From NCBI RefSeq assembly GCF_900187505.1, contig NZ_FYDL01000004.1, forward strand, positions 257,359 to 321,358: a stretch of DNA of 64,000 bases, read 5' to 3'. Under the pieces are notes generated by a model. The model searched no databases, had not been told where the DNA came from, and saw only the letters and a program-made list of their open reading frames with translations. Shown in pieces: positions 7,873 through 16,574 of the stretch. Position 1 is the stretch's first letter. Each line of letters starts with the position of its first letter. Source of the stretch: Pseudomonas sp. Irchel s3h17 (GTDB lineage Bacteria > Pseudomonadota > Gammaproteobacteria > Pseudomonadales > Pseudomonadaceae). A program made the position numbers and the translations under genes.

Positions 7873-9342
7873 TCAGTCAAGAGAGCGCGGCAGCTGCAAG
7901 GTCACCCGCAAGCCGCCCTCGCGCAGGTTCTGCAAGCTGACTTCACCGCCATGGCTATGGGCGATGTTGCGGGCGATGCCCAGTCCCAGGCCATACCCCT
8001 GCTGTTGCCCGGCCAGGCGAAAGTGCGGTTCGAACACCTGCTCCAGGCGCTGCTCAGGCACGCCCGGCCCTTCGTCATCGACGTGCAGGATAAACGCACT
8101 GTCGTCGTCATCGATGTGCAGGTGAGCGTTCTGCCCGTACTTGAGGGCGTTGTCGATCAGGTTGCCAATGCAGCGCTTGAGCGCCAACGGCTTGCCGGGA
8201 TAGGGTGCCAGCGCCCGCCCCTGCTGGGTCACGCGGCCGTTGCCGTTGGGCGCCAGGTAAGGTTCCACCAGGCAATCGAGCACATGGTTGAGATCCACCG
8301 GTTCGATGTTCTCGTGGATGTCGGTGTCCTTGACGCATTGCAGCGCGCCTTTGACCAACAGCTCCAGCTCATCCAGGTCTCGCCCGAACTTGGCTTGCAG
8401 CTGTTCGTCCTCCAGCAATTCGACGCGCAGGCGCAGACGGGTGATGGGCGTGCGCAAGTCATGGGAAATCGCACTGAACAACTGGCTGCGTTCGGTCAGG
8501 TAGCGGCTGATGCGCTCGCGCATCGCATTGAACGCGCGCCCCACCTCGACCACTTCACTACCGCCGCCCTCGGCCACCGGTTCCACCTCGGCCCCCAGCG
8601 ACATGTCCCGCGCCGCCCGTGCCAGGCGCTTGAGCGGTCGGCTTTGCCAGTGCACCAACAGGCCGATGAACAGCAACAGGAAGCCGCTGGTGAGCACAAT
8701 GAACCAGACCTGCTGCGAAGGCAGGCCCTGCTCTTCAAGGCTGGTATAGGGCTCTGGCAACAGGGAGGCGATGTACAGCCATTCCCCCTCGGCCAGCTTG
8801 ATCTGGGTGACCAGCACCGGCGGGTTGACCGGCTCCAGGGTCAGCGCGTAATGGGCCCAGGAACGCGGCAGCTCATCGAGCTTCAAGCCGCCGTTGAAAA
8901 TCCGCAGGTCGTCCGGGCTGACAAATTGCACCGAGAGATCGGTATCGACCCCCAACGACTTGCGCAGCACCTCATCCACCGCCGCCAGCACCGCTTGCTT
9001 GCGCGGGGTCGCCGGCAGCAATTGCATGTCCAGCGGCTTGTCGTTGAGGGTCACCACGAACCGGGTACCGCCCATGCTGCGCAGCTGATCGAGGACCAAC
9101 GGCCGATAGGCCACCGGCAACGAACGAAAGTAGCTGACACTGGCGGTCATCGAATGGGCCAGGCTGCGGGCGGCCGTCACCAGGCCTTCCAGCTGCGTGG
9201 CGCGCAATTGCGACACCCAGATCACGCTCGACAGCGCCTGGGCAAACAACACCGCCAGCAAGGTCAGCAGCAACATGCGCCCAAGCAGCGAGCGCGGCAC
9301 CGGCACCTTGCGGATCAGCCGGGTGAAGGCTTCAGTGACCAT
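7873..9342 (-). CDS. gtrS: Sensor histidine kinase of the glucose-responsive GltR system
   Basis: Inner-membrane sensor kinase of 489 residues (GtrS/GltS type) thought to sense glucose-derived acids and phosphorylate GltR to control the gts/oprB genes. The order is: first membrane helix (about 20-40), periplasmic sensor region, second helix (QVWFIVLTSGFLLLFIGLLV), HAMP, H-box FSAISHDLRTPITRLRLRVE, N-box NLIDNALKYG, and G-boxes DDEGPGVPE and GYGLGLGIA. The ATG at 9342 overlaps the gltR stop in ATGGTCACTGA. A second in-frame ATG 15 bp upstream is possible. Coupling to gltR implies equal expression. Confidence 0.9.
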   Translation of the reverse strand: MVTEAFTRLIRKVPVPRSLLGRMLLLTLLAVLFAQALSSVIWVSQLRATQLEGLVTAARSLAHSMTASVSYFRSLPVAYRPLVLDQLRSMGGTRFVVTLNDKPLDMQLLPATPRKQAVLAAVDEVLRKSLGVDTDLSVQFVSPDDLRIFNGGLKLDELPRSWAHYALTLEPVNPPVLVTQIKLAEGEWLYIASLLPEPYTSLEEQGLPSQQVWFIVLTSGFLLLFIGLLVHWQSRPLKRLARAARDMSLGAEVEPVAEGGGSEVVEVGRAFNAMRERISRYLTERSQLFSAISHDLRTPITRLRLRVELLEDEQLQAKFGRDLDELELLVKGALQCVKDTDIHENIEPVDLNHVLDCLVEPYLAPNGNGRVTQQGRALAPYPGKPLALKRCIGNLIDNALKYGQNAHLHIDDDDSAFILHVDDEGPGVPEQRLEQVFEPHFRLAGQQQGYGLGLGIARNIAHSHGGEVSLQNLREGGLRVTLQLPRSLD

Positions 9343-10063
9343 TGCTGGCGACCACACTGGCGGCCAATTGATAACCGCTGCCGCGCACGGTGCGAATCAG
9401 GCGTGGCGGTTTCTCGGTATCGCGCAGACGCTGGCGCAAGCGGCTGACCGCCATGTCGACAATGCGGTCCAGGGGCATCAGGTCACGACCCCGGGTGGCA
9501 TTGCCGATGGTGTCGCGATCAAGGATTGCCTGCGGATGATCGAGGAAGAGCTTGAGCAGGGCGAAATCGGCACCGGAGAGGATCACCTCTTCGCCGTCAG
9601 TGTGAAACAGGCGGTGACTGACCATGTCCAGGCGCCACTCATCGAAGGCCAGCACCTCACCGCCAGGGCGGTCCTGGCCAAACTGCGCCCGGCGCAACAG
9701 GGCCTTGATCCGCGCCTGCAGTTCACGGGGGCTGAAGGGTTTGCCCAGGTAGTCATCGGCCCCCAGTTCCAGGCCTATGACCCGGTCGGCTTCGTCGGAA
9801 CTGGCAGTGAGCATGATGATCGGCACATGGGGCTGGCGCGGGTGTTGACGCACCCAGCGACACAGGCTGAAGCCGTCTTCGTCCGGCAGCATCACATCAA
9901 GGATCACCAGATCGCTCGGAGCCTCGTTCAGCGCCTGGCGAAAACCCGCGCCATCGGGGGTGGTACGCACCTGAAACCCGGCTCGGCTGAGGTAGGTGTC
10001 CAGCAACTCACGTATCTCTTGATCGTCATCGACCAACAAAATCGACTTGTTGACTGAGCTCAC
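9332..10063 (-). CDS. gltR: OmpR-family response regulator GltR
   Basis: Two-component regulator of 243 residues. The receiver domain (SILLVDDDQEIREL, phospho-acceptor Asp in LVILDVMLPDEDG, Lys in DYLGKPFSPREL) is followed by a C-terminal winged helix ending RLIRTVRGSGYQLA. In pseudomonads GltR controls glucose transport genes. I chose the GTG at 10063 (VSSVNKSILLV) because it sits a normal distance from AAGGA and just before the receiver fold. An in-frame ATG at 10114 would add 17 residues unlike the family. Confidence 0.9.
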   Translation of the reverse strand: MSSVNKSILLVDDDQEIRELLDTYLSRAGFQVRTTPDGAGFRQALNEAPSDLVILDVMLPDEDGFSLCRWVRQHPRQPHVPIIMLTASSDEADRVIGLELGADDYLGKPFSPRELQARIKALLRRAQFGQDRPGGEVLAFDEWRLDMVSHRLFHTDGEEVILSGADFALLKLFLDHPQAILDRDTIGNATRGRDLMPLDRIVDMAVSRLRQRLRDTEKPPRLIRTVRGSGYQLAASVVASNGH

Positions 10064-10134
10064 TTCGAAGGCGTCCTTGTTGTGATGGAGGGGCGGATTA
10101 TGCCTGATCAACAATGCATCGCGAACGAGCCTTT

Positions 10135-10263
10135 GTGGCGAGCGAGCTTGCTCGCGCTCGGCTGCGAAGCAGTCGTAAACCTGAAATCGCGGTTCTTGGA
10201 TAATCCGCGTTCGCTGGGTTCAGGAGCGCTTCGCACTCCAGCGCGAGCATGCTCCCTCGCCAC
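10135..10263. repeat. REPIN between glk and gltR
   Basis: GTGGCGAGCGAGCTTGCTCGC and the inverted GCGAGCATGCTCCCTCGCCAC flank about 85 bp. The element fills the whole gap between gltR and glk. Confidence 0.85.
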
Positions 10264-10268
10264 AGGTT

Positions 10269-11219
10269 TCAAGCCTGTTCCAGCGCCACACCCGCACCGG
10301 TCAAACCGGAATACGGTGCCGTCACCAGCCACACCGGAATGCCATTGAAATAATCGCTCATACAGCCTTTGTCGGCGAAGCAGCGGGCGAAACCGCTTTC
10401 GAGGAAGACCTCGGCGAACCGCGGAATCACTCCACCGACGATGTACACCCCGCCGCGCGCACCGGCGGTCAGCACGTTGTTGCCGGCCACGCGCCCCAGC
10501 CAGCAGCAGAATTGCTCCAGCACTTGCAGGGCAATCGGGTCGCCCGCCAGAGCGGCCGCGGTGATCGCCTCGGGGGTGTCGAGTACCGGCGCATGCCCAT
10601 CCACCGCGCAAATCGCCCGATAGACACGCGGCAAGCCGCCACCGCTGAGGGCCGTCTCTGCACTGACATGGCCGATCTCGTTGAAGAGGTGCTGCCACAG
10701 CTGGACTTCACGCGGGCTGCCCAGTGGCAGGTCGACATGCCCGCCCTCCCCTGGCAATGCGCTCCAGCGACCGTCACCCTGATCAAGCAAGGTGCCGACC
10801 CCAAGGCCGGTGCCGGGGCCGATTACCACCGCCGGGCGCAACGGCTCGGGAGTGCCTTCGCAGACCACTCGGAACTCGCCCGGCTGCAGGCGCGTCATGC
10901 CCAGGGCCATGGCCGAGAAGTCATTGACCAGCAACAGCCGGTCGACCTGCAAGGTCTGGCAAAATCCCCGGCGACTCAGTCGCCAATGGTTGTTGGTAAA
11001 CCGAAACGCGTCACCACTGACCGGACCGGCCACCGACAGGCACACCGAGCCAATCGCGCCCGGTGCCAGGCCCAGGCCGGCCAGGTAAACGCCAATGGCG
11101 TCTTCCGGGCACTCATAGTCGGCGGTGGCCAGCACCTGGATCGATTCCAGTTGCCGGTTCTTCCACAACGCAAACCGTGCGTTGGTCCCTCCGATGTCAC
11201 CGACCAGCGCTAGCTTCAC
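10269..11219 (-). CDS. glk: Glucokinase
   Basis: Phosphorylates intracellular glucose with ATP to glucose 6-phosphate, feeding the Entner-Doudoroff pathway. The protein has 316 residues. The ATP-binding phosphate-1 motif is at the N-terminus ([15 protein letters not shown]), the sugar-binding loop is [13 protein letters not shown] with the catalytic Asp, and the second nucleotide loop is [23 protein letters not shown] marks the bacterial Glk family. Its ATG overlaps the edd stop by 4 bp (ATGA), so edd-glk are translationally coupled. Confidence 0.95.
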   Translation of the reverse strand: MKLALVGDIGGTNARFALWKNRQLESIQVLATADYECPEDAIGVYLAGLGLAPGAIGSVCLSVAGPVSGDAFRFTNNHWRLSRRGFCQTLQVDRLLLVNDFSAMALGMTRLQPGEFRVVCEGTPEPLRPAVVIGPGTGLGVGTLLDQGDGRWSALPGEGGHVDLPLGSPREVQLWQHLFNEIGHVSAETALSGGGLPRVYRAICAVDGHAPVLDTPEAITAAALAGDPIALQVLEQFCCWLGRVAGNNVLTAGARGGVYIVGGVIPRFAEVFLESGFARCFADKGCMSDYFNGIPVWLVTAPYSGLTGAGVALEQA

Positions 11220-13042
11220 TTAAGGCTCTCCAGAGCAGAGGTAAAGGCGCTGGCGCCCTGCTCTGCCGAGCTGAAGGCCATGCGCATGAAACCAAACAGT
11301 TCGCGACCGCTGCCGACGTTGTCCGCCAACAGGCACTTGGCCGGCTCGCGCGCGGCGAATTCGTCGGCGTCCACCTTCAGCTCCAGGGTGCCTTTGACGC
11401 CGTCGACGCGGATGATATCGCCCTCTTGCACCCGCGCCAAAGCGCCGCCCACATAGGCCTCGGGGCTGACGTGAATGGCCGCCGGGATTTTCCCCGAGGC
11501 ACCGGACATGCGTCCGTCCGTCACCAACGCGACCTTGAAGCCCCGATCCTGCAGCACACCGAGGAATGGCGTCATCTTGTGCAGCTCCGGCATCCCGTTG
11601 GAACGCGGGCCCTGGAAGCGCATCACCGCGACGAAATCTTTCTCCAGCAAACCGGCCTTGAACGCGTCGGCCAGGTCCTGTTGATCCTGGAACACCATGG
11701 CCGGTGCTTCGACAATCTGGTTTTCCAGCGCCACTGCCGAGACCTTCATCACACCGCGACCGAGGTTGCCCTCCATCACGCGCAGGCCACCTTCGGCGGA
11801 GAACGCACGAGCAACCGGGCGCAGGATGGTTTCATCGAGGCTTTCGGTCACGCCTTCGCGCCACACCAGCTCACCGTTGTCGAGGAACGGCTCCTGGGTG
11901 TAGCGGCTCAGGCCGTGACCCAGCACGGTGTTGACGTTTTCGTGCAGCAGCCCGGCTTCCAGCAGCTCGCGGATCAGGAACGACATGCCGCCGGCGGCCT
12001 GGAAGTGGTTGATGTCGGCTTTGCCGTTCGGGTAAACGTGGCTCAGGGTCGGCACCACCTCGGAGAGGTCGGCCATGTCCTGCCAGGTCAGTTGAATGCC
12101 CGCGGCCATGGCGATGGCCGGCATGTGCAGCGTGTGGTTGGTCGAGCCGCCGGTGGCGTGCAAGGCCACGATGGAGTTGACCAGCGCACGCTCGTCGACG
12201 ATTTCGCCGATCGGCATGAAGTTGCCGTTCTGCTTGGTCAGGCGAGTCACCTGGTGCGCCGCCTCACGGGTCAGGGCATCGCGCAACGGGGTGTTCGGGT
12301 TGACGAAAGAGGAACCCGGCAAGTGCAGGCCCATCACCTCCATCAACAGCTGGTTGGTGTTGGCGGTGCCGTAGAAGGTGCACGTGCCCGGGCTGTGGTA
12401 GGACTTCATTTCCGATTCCAGCAGCTCTTCGCGGCTGGCCTTGCCTTCGGCGTAGCGCTGGCGAACGTCGGCTTTCTGCTTGTTGGAGATCCCCGAAACC
12501 ATCGGCCCACCCGGGACGAAGATCGTCGGCAGATGACCGAAGCGCAACGCGCCCATCATCAGGCCGGGCACGATCTTGTCGCAGATGCCGAGCATCAGCG
12601 CGCCATCGAACATGTTGTGGGACAGCGCCACGGCGGTGGACAGCGCGATCACTTCGCGGCTCGGCAGGCTCAACTCCATGCCCGGCTCGCCCTGGGTCAC
12701 GCCATCGCACATGGCCGGTGTGCCGCCGGCGAACTGGCCGACCGAGCCGATCTCGCGCAGGGCTTTCTTGATCAGCTCAGGAAAGACTTCGTAAGGCTGA
12801 TGCGCCGAGAGCATGTCGTTATAGGACGAAACAATCGCAATGTTGGCGGCGTTCATCATCCGCAGGCTGTTCTTGTCTTCACTGCCGCAGCCGGCCACGC
12901 CATGGGCGAAGTTGGCGCACTGCAGCTTGCCGCGCACGGGACCGTCGCTCGCCGCACCGCGAATCAGTGCAAGGTATGCCTCACGCGTGGCGCGGCTGCG
13001 GGCGATAAGCCGTTCGGTGACCTCAAGGACGCGGGGATGCAT
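11216..13042 (-). CDS. edd: Phosphogluconate dehydratase
   Basis: Entner-Doudoroff enzyme converting 6-phosphogluconate to 2-keto-3-deoxy-6-phosphogluconate, 608 residues as usual. It belongs to the IlvD/Edd Fe-S dehydratase family. Features visible are [69 protein letters not shown] and [16 protein letters not shown], which include the cluster-binding Cys residues. It is the first gene of the minus-strand block and is divergent from gap. A HexR-like site in the shared promoter region fits the known control by HexR and KDPG. Confidence 0.96.
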   Translation of the reverse strand: MHPRVLEVTERLIARSRATREAYLALIRGAASDGPVRGKLQCANFAHGVAGCGSEDKNSLRMMNAANIAIVSSYNDMLSAHQPYEVFPELIKKALREIGSVGQFAGGTPAMCDGVTQGEPGMELSLPSREVIALSTAVALSHNMFDGALMLGICDKIVPGLMMGALRFGHLPTIFVPGGPMVSGISNKQKADVRQRYAEGKASREELLESEMKSYHSPGTCTFYGTANTNQLLMEVMGLHLPGSSFVNPNTPLRDALTREAAHQVTRLTKQNGNFMPIGEIVDERALVNSIVALHATGGSTNHTLHMPAIAMAAGIQLTWQDMADLSEVVPTLSHVYPNGKADINHFQAAGGMSFLIRELLEAGLLHENVNTVLGHGLSRYTQEPFLDNGELVWREGVTESLDETILRPVARAFSAEGGLRVMEGNLGRGVMKVSAVALENQIVEAPAMVFQDQQDLADAFKAGLLEKDFVAVMRFQGPRSNGMPELHKMTPFLGVLQDRGFKVALVTDGRMSGASGKIPAAIHVSPEAYVGGALARVQEGDIIRVDGVKGTLELKVDADEFAAREPAKCLLADNVGSGRELFGFMRMAFSSAEQGASAFTSALESLK

Positions 13043-13162
13043 GTGTAGAACTCCAGGCTAACGGATGTGGCGACCTGATTGTCTATGCTGATCAAAGGCC
13101 GTTGTGATTGGGATGACAAACGGTTTTCTTGACCACTCGGACCAGTTGATTCAGGTCACTCG

Positions 13163-13177
13163 TTGTAGATAAGACAA
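13163..13177. promoter_or_regulatory. HexR-type operator between edd and gap
   Basis: TTGTAGATAAGACAA is an inverted repeat TTGT-N7-ACAA, matching the HexR consensus known for Pseudomonas putida edd, gap-1 and zwf promoters. It lies about 120 bp from edd and 88 bp from gap in the 222-bp divergent region. A second, wider pair (TTGT-N10-ACAA) is seen near 13098 and another at about 13224. HexR would release both promoters when KDPG accumulates. Confidence 0.6.
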
Positions 13178-13264
13178 AATATTGCCACTAAAAAGGCTTG
13201 TTTTCTATTTTTTTGCGAATAATCTTGTAATTCCAATAACAAAACGACGGCGGCGCAGTTAAAA

Positions 13265-14266
13265 ATGACTCTTCGAATCGCAATCAATGGTTTTGGCCGT
13301 ATCGGCCGCAATGTCCTGCGCGCCCTGTATTCCCAAGGTTATCGCCAGGATTTGCAGATCGTTGCCATCAACGATCTGGGCGACAGTGCAATGAACGCCC
13401 ACTTGCTCAAGTACGACACCGTACACGGCACCTTCGATGCCGATGTGCAGCATGACCTTGAAAGCCTGACCGTCAATGGCGACCGGATCGCCGTCAGCGC
13501 CATTCGCAACCCCGCCGATTTGCCCTGGGCCGCGGAGAGAGTCGACGTGGTATTCGAATGCACCGGCCTGTTCACCGACCGTGCCAAAGCGGCCGCGCAC
13601 CTTACCGCCGGTGCGCGCAAAGTGATTATCTCGGCACCGGCCAAGGGCGCCGATGCCACGGTAGTGTACGGGGTCAACCACGACATTCTGCGCCAGTCGC
13701 ACCAGATCATCTCCAATGCATCGTGCACCACCAACTGCCTGGCACCGGTGGCCCAGGTGCTGCACCGCGAGCTGGGCATCGAGAGCGGCCTGATGACCAC
13801 CATCCACGCCTACACCAACGACCAGAACCTGACGGACGTCTATCACAGCGACCCGTACCGCGCCCGCTCCGCCACCCAGAACATGATCCCGAGCAAGACC
13901 GGTGCCGCTGAAGCCGTGGGCCTGGTGCTGCCGGAGCTGGCAGGCAAGCTGACCGGCATGGCCGTGCGCGTACCGGTGATCAACGTGTCACTGGTGGACC
14001 TGACCGTGCAGCTCAAGCACGACGTCACCGCCCATGAGGTCAACGAACTGCTCAGGGAAGCCAGCCAGCACTCCAAAGTCCTCGGCTACAACACCCTGCC
14101 GCTGGTCTCCAGCGATTTCAACCACAACCCGCTGTCATCGATTTTCGACGCCAGCCACACCAAGTGCAGTGGCCGGCTGCTCAAGGTCCTGGCCTGGTAC
14201 GACAACGAATGGGGCTTCTCCAACCGCATGCTCGATAACTGCCTGGCGCTGTGCAACGCCGAATGA
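13265..14266 (+). CDS. gap: Type I glyceraldehyde-3-phosphate dehydrogenase
   Basis: 333 residues. The NAD-binding fold starts at once ([19 protein letters not shown]). The catalytic Cys lies in [13 protein letters not shown] and the substrate loop in [16 protein letters not shown]. It ends in a normal catalytic domain ([12 protein letters not shown]). This is the HexR-regulated gap next to edd, working in glycolytic triose oxidation after KDPG cleavage. It runs into mgsA with a 23-bp gap, suggesting co-transcription. Confidence 0.95.
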   Translation: MTLRIAINGFGRIGRNVLRALYSQGYRQDLQIVAINDLGDSAMNAHLLKYDTVHGTFDADVQHDLESLTVNGDRIAVSAIRNPADLPWAAERVDVVFECTGLFTDRAKAAAHLTAGARKVIISAPAKGADATVVYGVNHDILRQSHQIISNASCTTNCLAPVAQVLHRELGIESGLMTTIHAYTNDQNLTDVYHSDPYRARSATQNMIPSKTGAAEAVGLVLPELAGKLTGMAVRVPVINVSLVDLTVQLKHDVTAHEVNELLREASQHSKVLGYNTLPLVSSDFNHNPLSSIFDASHTKCSGRLLKVLAWYDNEWGFSNRMLDNCLALCNAE

Positions 14267-14289
14267 CCCCCGTTGCCGTGGAGCCGCCA

Positions 14290-14754
14290 ATGATTGGTAT
14301 CAGTTTTACCCACACCACCATGGCGGCGCGTAAACGCATCGCCCTGGTCGCCCATGACCACTGCAAGGTGTTCTTGCTCGACTGGGCCGAACGCCAGAAG
14401 CACAAGCTCGCGCAACATGAACTGGTCGCCACCGGCACTACCGGCCTGTTGTTGAGCAAACGCCTGGACCTGCCGGTTGAAAGCATGATCAGCGGCCCGC
14501 TTGGCGGCGATCAACAGCTCGGTGCGCGAATCGCCGAGCAGCGGGTGGACATGCTGGTGTTCTTCTGGGACCCGTTCGAGCCACAACCTCACGATCCGGA
14601 CATCAAGGCGCTGTTGCGCGTGGCGGCGGTGTGGAACATTCCGGTGGCCTGCAATGAATGCAGCGCCGACTACCTGCTCAGCAGCCCCTTGATGGATCAG
14701 CCGCACGAGTACCGGATTCCCGATTACCCGGCGTACCTGCAGGGGCGCAGATAA
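14290..14754 (+). CDS. mgsA: Methylglyoxal synthase
   Basis: Converts dihydroxyacetone phosphate to methylglyoxal and phosphate, a bypass that relieves sugar-phosphate stress. The 154 residues from the ATG at 14290 include RIALVAHDHCKVFLLDWA, the phosphate-binding TGTTG, the IAEQRVDMLVFFWDPFEPQPHDPDIKALLR region with the catalytic Asp, and WNIPVACN. In-frame codons upstream overlap gap and are not supported. Its position directly after gap links it to the triose-phosphate node. Confidence 0.92.
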   Translation: MIGISFTHTTMAARKRIALVAHDHCKVFLLDWAERQKHKLAQHELVATGTTGLLLSKRLDLPVESMISGPLGGDQQLGARIAEQRVDMLVFFWDPFEPQPHDPDIKALLRVAAVWNIPVACNECSADYLLSSPLMDQPHEYRIPDYPAYLQGRR

Positions 14755-14785
14755 TTCCTCAAAGTAGAGCTTGACCTTTCATATA

Positions 14786-14805
14786 GATGATAAGCATTAT
14801 CATTC
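14786..14805. promoter_or_regulatory. Fur box upstream of the ECF sigma gene
   Basis: GATGATAAGCATTATCATTC closely matches the 19-bp Fur consensus (GATAATGATAATCATTATC), including the inverted halves around the centre. It lies 25 bp before the GTG start of the sigma gene, so the surface-signalling genes are expected to be on only under iron limitation. Confidence 0.8.
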
Positions 14806-14829
14806 GCTTGAAATGGATCAGGTCCTACT

Positions 14830-15348
14830 GTGAGTCAGTCACGCTTCAATCATGTCTTCCTCGCTCAGCGCGTCTCGCTGCTGCGCACCCTGGAGCGGAT
14901 GGTCAACAACCACAGCACCGCCGAGGACCTCTTGCAGGAAACCTACCTGCGCGTGACCCGGGCACTGAGTGAGCGGGCCATCGATCACCTGGAACCGTTC
15001 GTGTTTCAAACCGCCCGCAACCTGGCACTGGATCATTTGCGCGCACGGCGCATCCAGTCGCGAACCATGGTTGAAGACGTTCCGCTGGAGGTCGTGCAAA
15101 ACGTCGCGGCGCCGCTGAGCAGTGCCGAGGACGCTGCCCACGCCGAACAGATGCTCGAGCGCCTGAACGTCAGCCTCAACCAATTGACCCTGCGCCAGCA
15201 GCAGATTTTCATCCTCAGCCGCTTGCACGGCCACAGCTATCTGGAGATTGCCGAGAAGCTTGGCGTCTCTCTGAGCACCGTGCAGAAAGACCTGAAGCTG
15301 ATCATGGCAATCTGTGTCGGCGTTGCCGATCGCCATAACCGCCATTGA
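14830..15348 (+). CDS. FecI/HxuI-type ECF sigma factor
   Basis: 172-residue sigma-70 family protein of the iron-starvation group. Region 2 contains HSTAEDLLQETYLRVTRAL and FVFQTARNLALDHLRARR. Region 4 contains LRQQQIFILSRLHGHSYLEI and the helix-turn-helix LGVSLSTVQKDLKLIM. It starts at a GTG (14830) behind a Fur box. Downstream lie the cognate FecR-like anti-sigma, a TonB receptor with an STN domain and haem oxygenase. The set is a haem-responsive cell-surface signalling system like HxuI/HxuR/HxuA of P. aeruginosa. Confidence 0.9.
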   Translation: MSQSRFNHVFLAQRVSLLRTLERMVNNHSTAEDLLQETYLRVTRALSERAIDHLEPFVFQTARNLALDHLRARRIQSRTMVEDVPLEVVQNVAAPLSSAEDAAHAEQMLERLNVSLNQLTLRQQQIFILSRLHGHSYLEIAEKLGVSLSTVQKDLKLIMAICVGVADRHNRH

Positions 15349-15467
15349 TTCTGTCGGACAATGGTGTTGCACGACTGCGTCAGGACGCAGGCTTTGTTAC
15401 CCTTGGCCGACGTTTGCATCACCCCAATTAAAAACCAGCCGTGCGCAGACACGGTCGAGGAACACCC

Positions 15468-16439
15468 GTGACGGACACCCCGCCCTCCCACCCGCCAGCC
15501 TCGGCGCGGGACGCTGCCAGTACCCGCGCGATGGATCAGGCGCTGGACTGGCTGATCGTGCTGGACAGTCCGAGCGAAGCGCAAACCCGCGAGTTCCAGG
15601 CATGGCTCACCGCCGCCCCGTGCAACGCCGAGGCGTTCGCCAGGGCCCAGGCCATCTGGGAAGGACCGCAGGTCGCGCAGTGCGCCCAGACCCTCGATAC
15701 CGCCAAGCACAAAGTCAGTGTGCTCGGACGCCTGCGCCCTCACTGGAAACCGCTGGCCACGGCGGCGGTGCTGATCCTCGGCTTGTTCAGCTTCAGCAAC
15801 CTGCCCATGCGCCTGCAGGCCGATCACCTGACCGTGATCGGCGAGCGCCAGCGCTTGCAGCTCGAAGACGGCTCAAAAGTGCTGCTCAACACCAACTCGG
15901 CGTTCTCCAGCACCATCAACGATCAGCAACGCATTGCCCGCCTGTATCAGGGCGAAGCCTACTTCGAGGTCCCCGCCAATCCCGGCCTGCCGCTGGAAAT
16001 CGACGCCGGGCCGGTCACCGCCAGCGTGCGCGACACGACGTTTGCCGTGCGTTACCTGGACGGTATCGCCCAGGTCCGCGTGCAACGCGGCGATGTCGAC
16101 TTGCGCAGTACCCACAGCGACGCCCGTGTCCGCCTGAGCGCGGGCGAAAGCATCCGGATCGGCCCCAATGGCTTCGACCAGCCGGCCAGGCTCGACCCGG
16201 CGACCGACCTGGCCTGGGTCCAGGGGCGACTGGTGTTTGAAAACTGCCCGTTGAACCAGGTGCTGGCCGAACTGCGTCGCTACTACCCGGGCTGGATCAT
16301 CAACACCAACGAACAACTGGCCAACGTCGCGGTGACCGGCAATTACCGGCTGGACCAACCGCTGGATGTGGTCCGCTCGCTGGCCCACATCACCTCGGCC
16401 AACGTCCGGGAGTTTCCGGCGCTGGTGATCCTGAATTAA
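15468..16439 (+). CDS. FecR-family anti-sigma/sigma regulator
   Basis: 323 residues starting at GTG 15468, which is preceded by GAGGA at the right spacing; an upstream in-frame GTG at 15441 is less likely. The N-terminal cytoplasmic DUF4880 segment (AMDQALDWLIVLDSPSEAQT) would bind the sigma factor. One membrane helix (PLATAAVLILGLFSF) follows, then the periplasmic FecR domain (LEDGSKVLLNTNSAFS, YQGEAYFEV). A C-terminal STN-like part (NCPLNQVLAELRRYYPGW) would receive the signal from the receptor. It lies 119 bp downstream of the sigma gene. Confidence 0.92.
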   Translation: MTDTPPSHPPASARDAASTRAMDQALDWLIVLDSPSEAQTREFQAWLTAAPCNAEAFARAQAIWEGPQVAQCAQTLDTAKHKVSVLGRLRPHWKPLATAAVLILGLFSFSNLPMRLQADHLTVIGERQRLQLEDGSKVLLNTNSAFSSTINDQQRIARLYQGEAYFEVPANPGLPLEIDAGPVTASVRDTTFAVRYLDGIAQVRVQRGDVDLRSTHSDARVRLSAGESIRIGPNGFDQPARLDPATDLAWVQGRLVFENCPLNQVLAELRRYYPGWIINTNEQLANVAVTGNYRLDQPLDVVRSLAHITSANVREFPALVILN

Positions 16440-16453
16440 CCCGCCACGCACTG

Positions 16454-16473
16454 AATGAGAATTATTTTTACTC
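16454..16473. promoter_or_regulatory. Weak Fur-box-like sequence before the haem receptor
   Basis: AATGAGAATTATTTTTACTC resembles half of a Fur box (GAGAATTATTTT) and lies about 100 bp upstream of the receptor ATG. The match is weaker than that at 14786. The receptor is also expected to depend on the adjacent ECF sigma factor. Confidence 0.4.
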
Positions 16474-16574
16474 GATAGCGATGCCCAGTACGTCTCGTCT
16501 TAGCCAATGCAATTGATTCGCATCATTGATGCCGATCTGCACCTATACGATTCGTGCGACACGGAGCGCTCTCG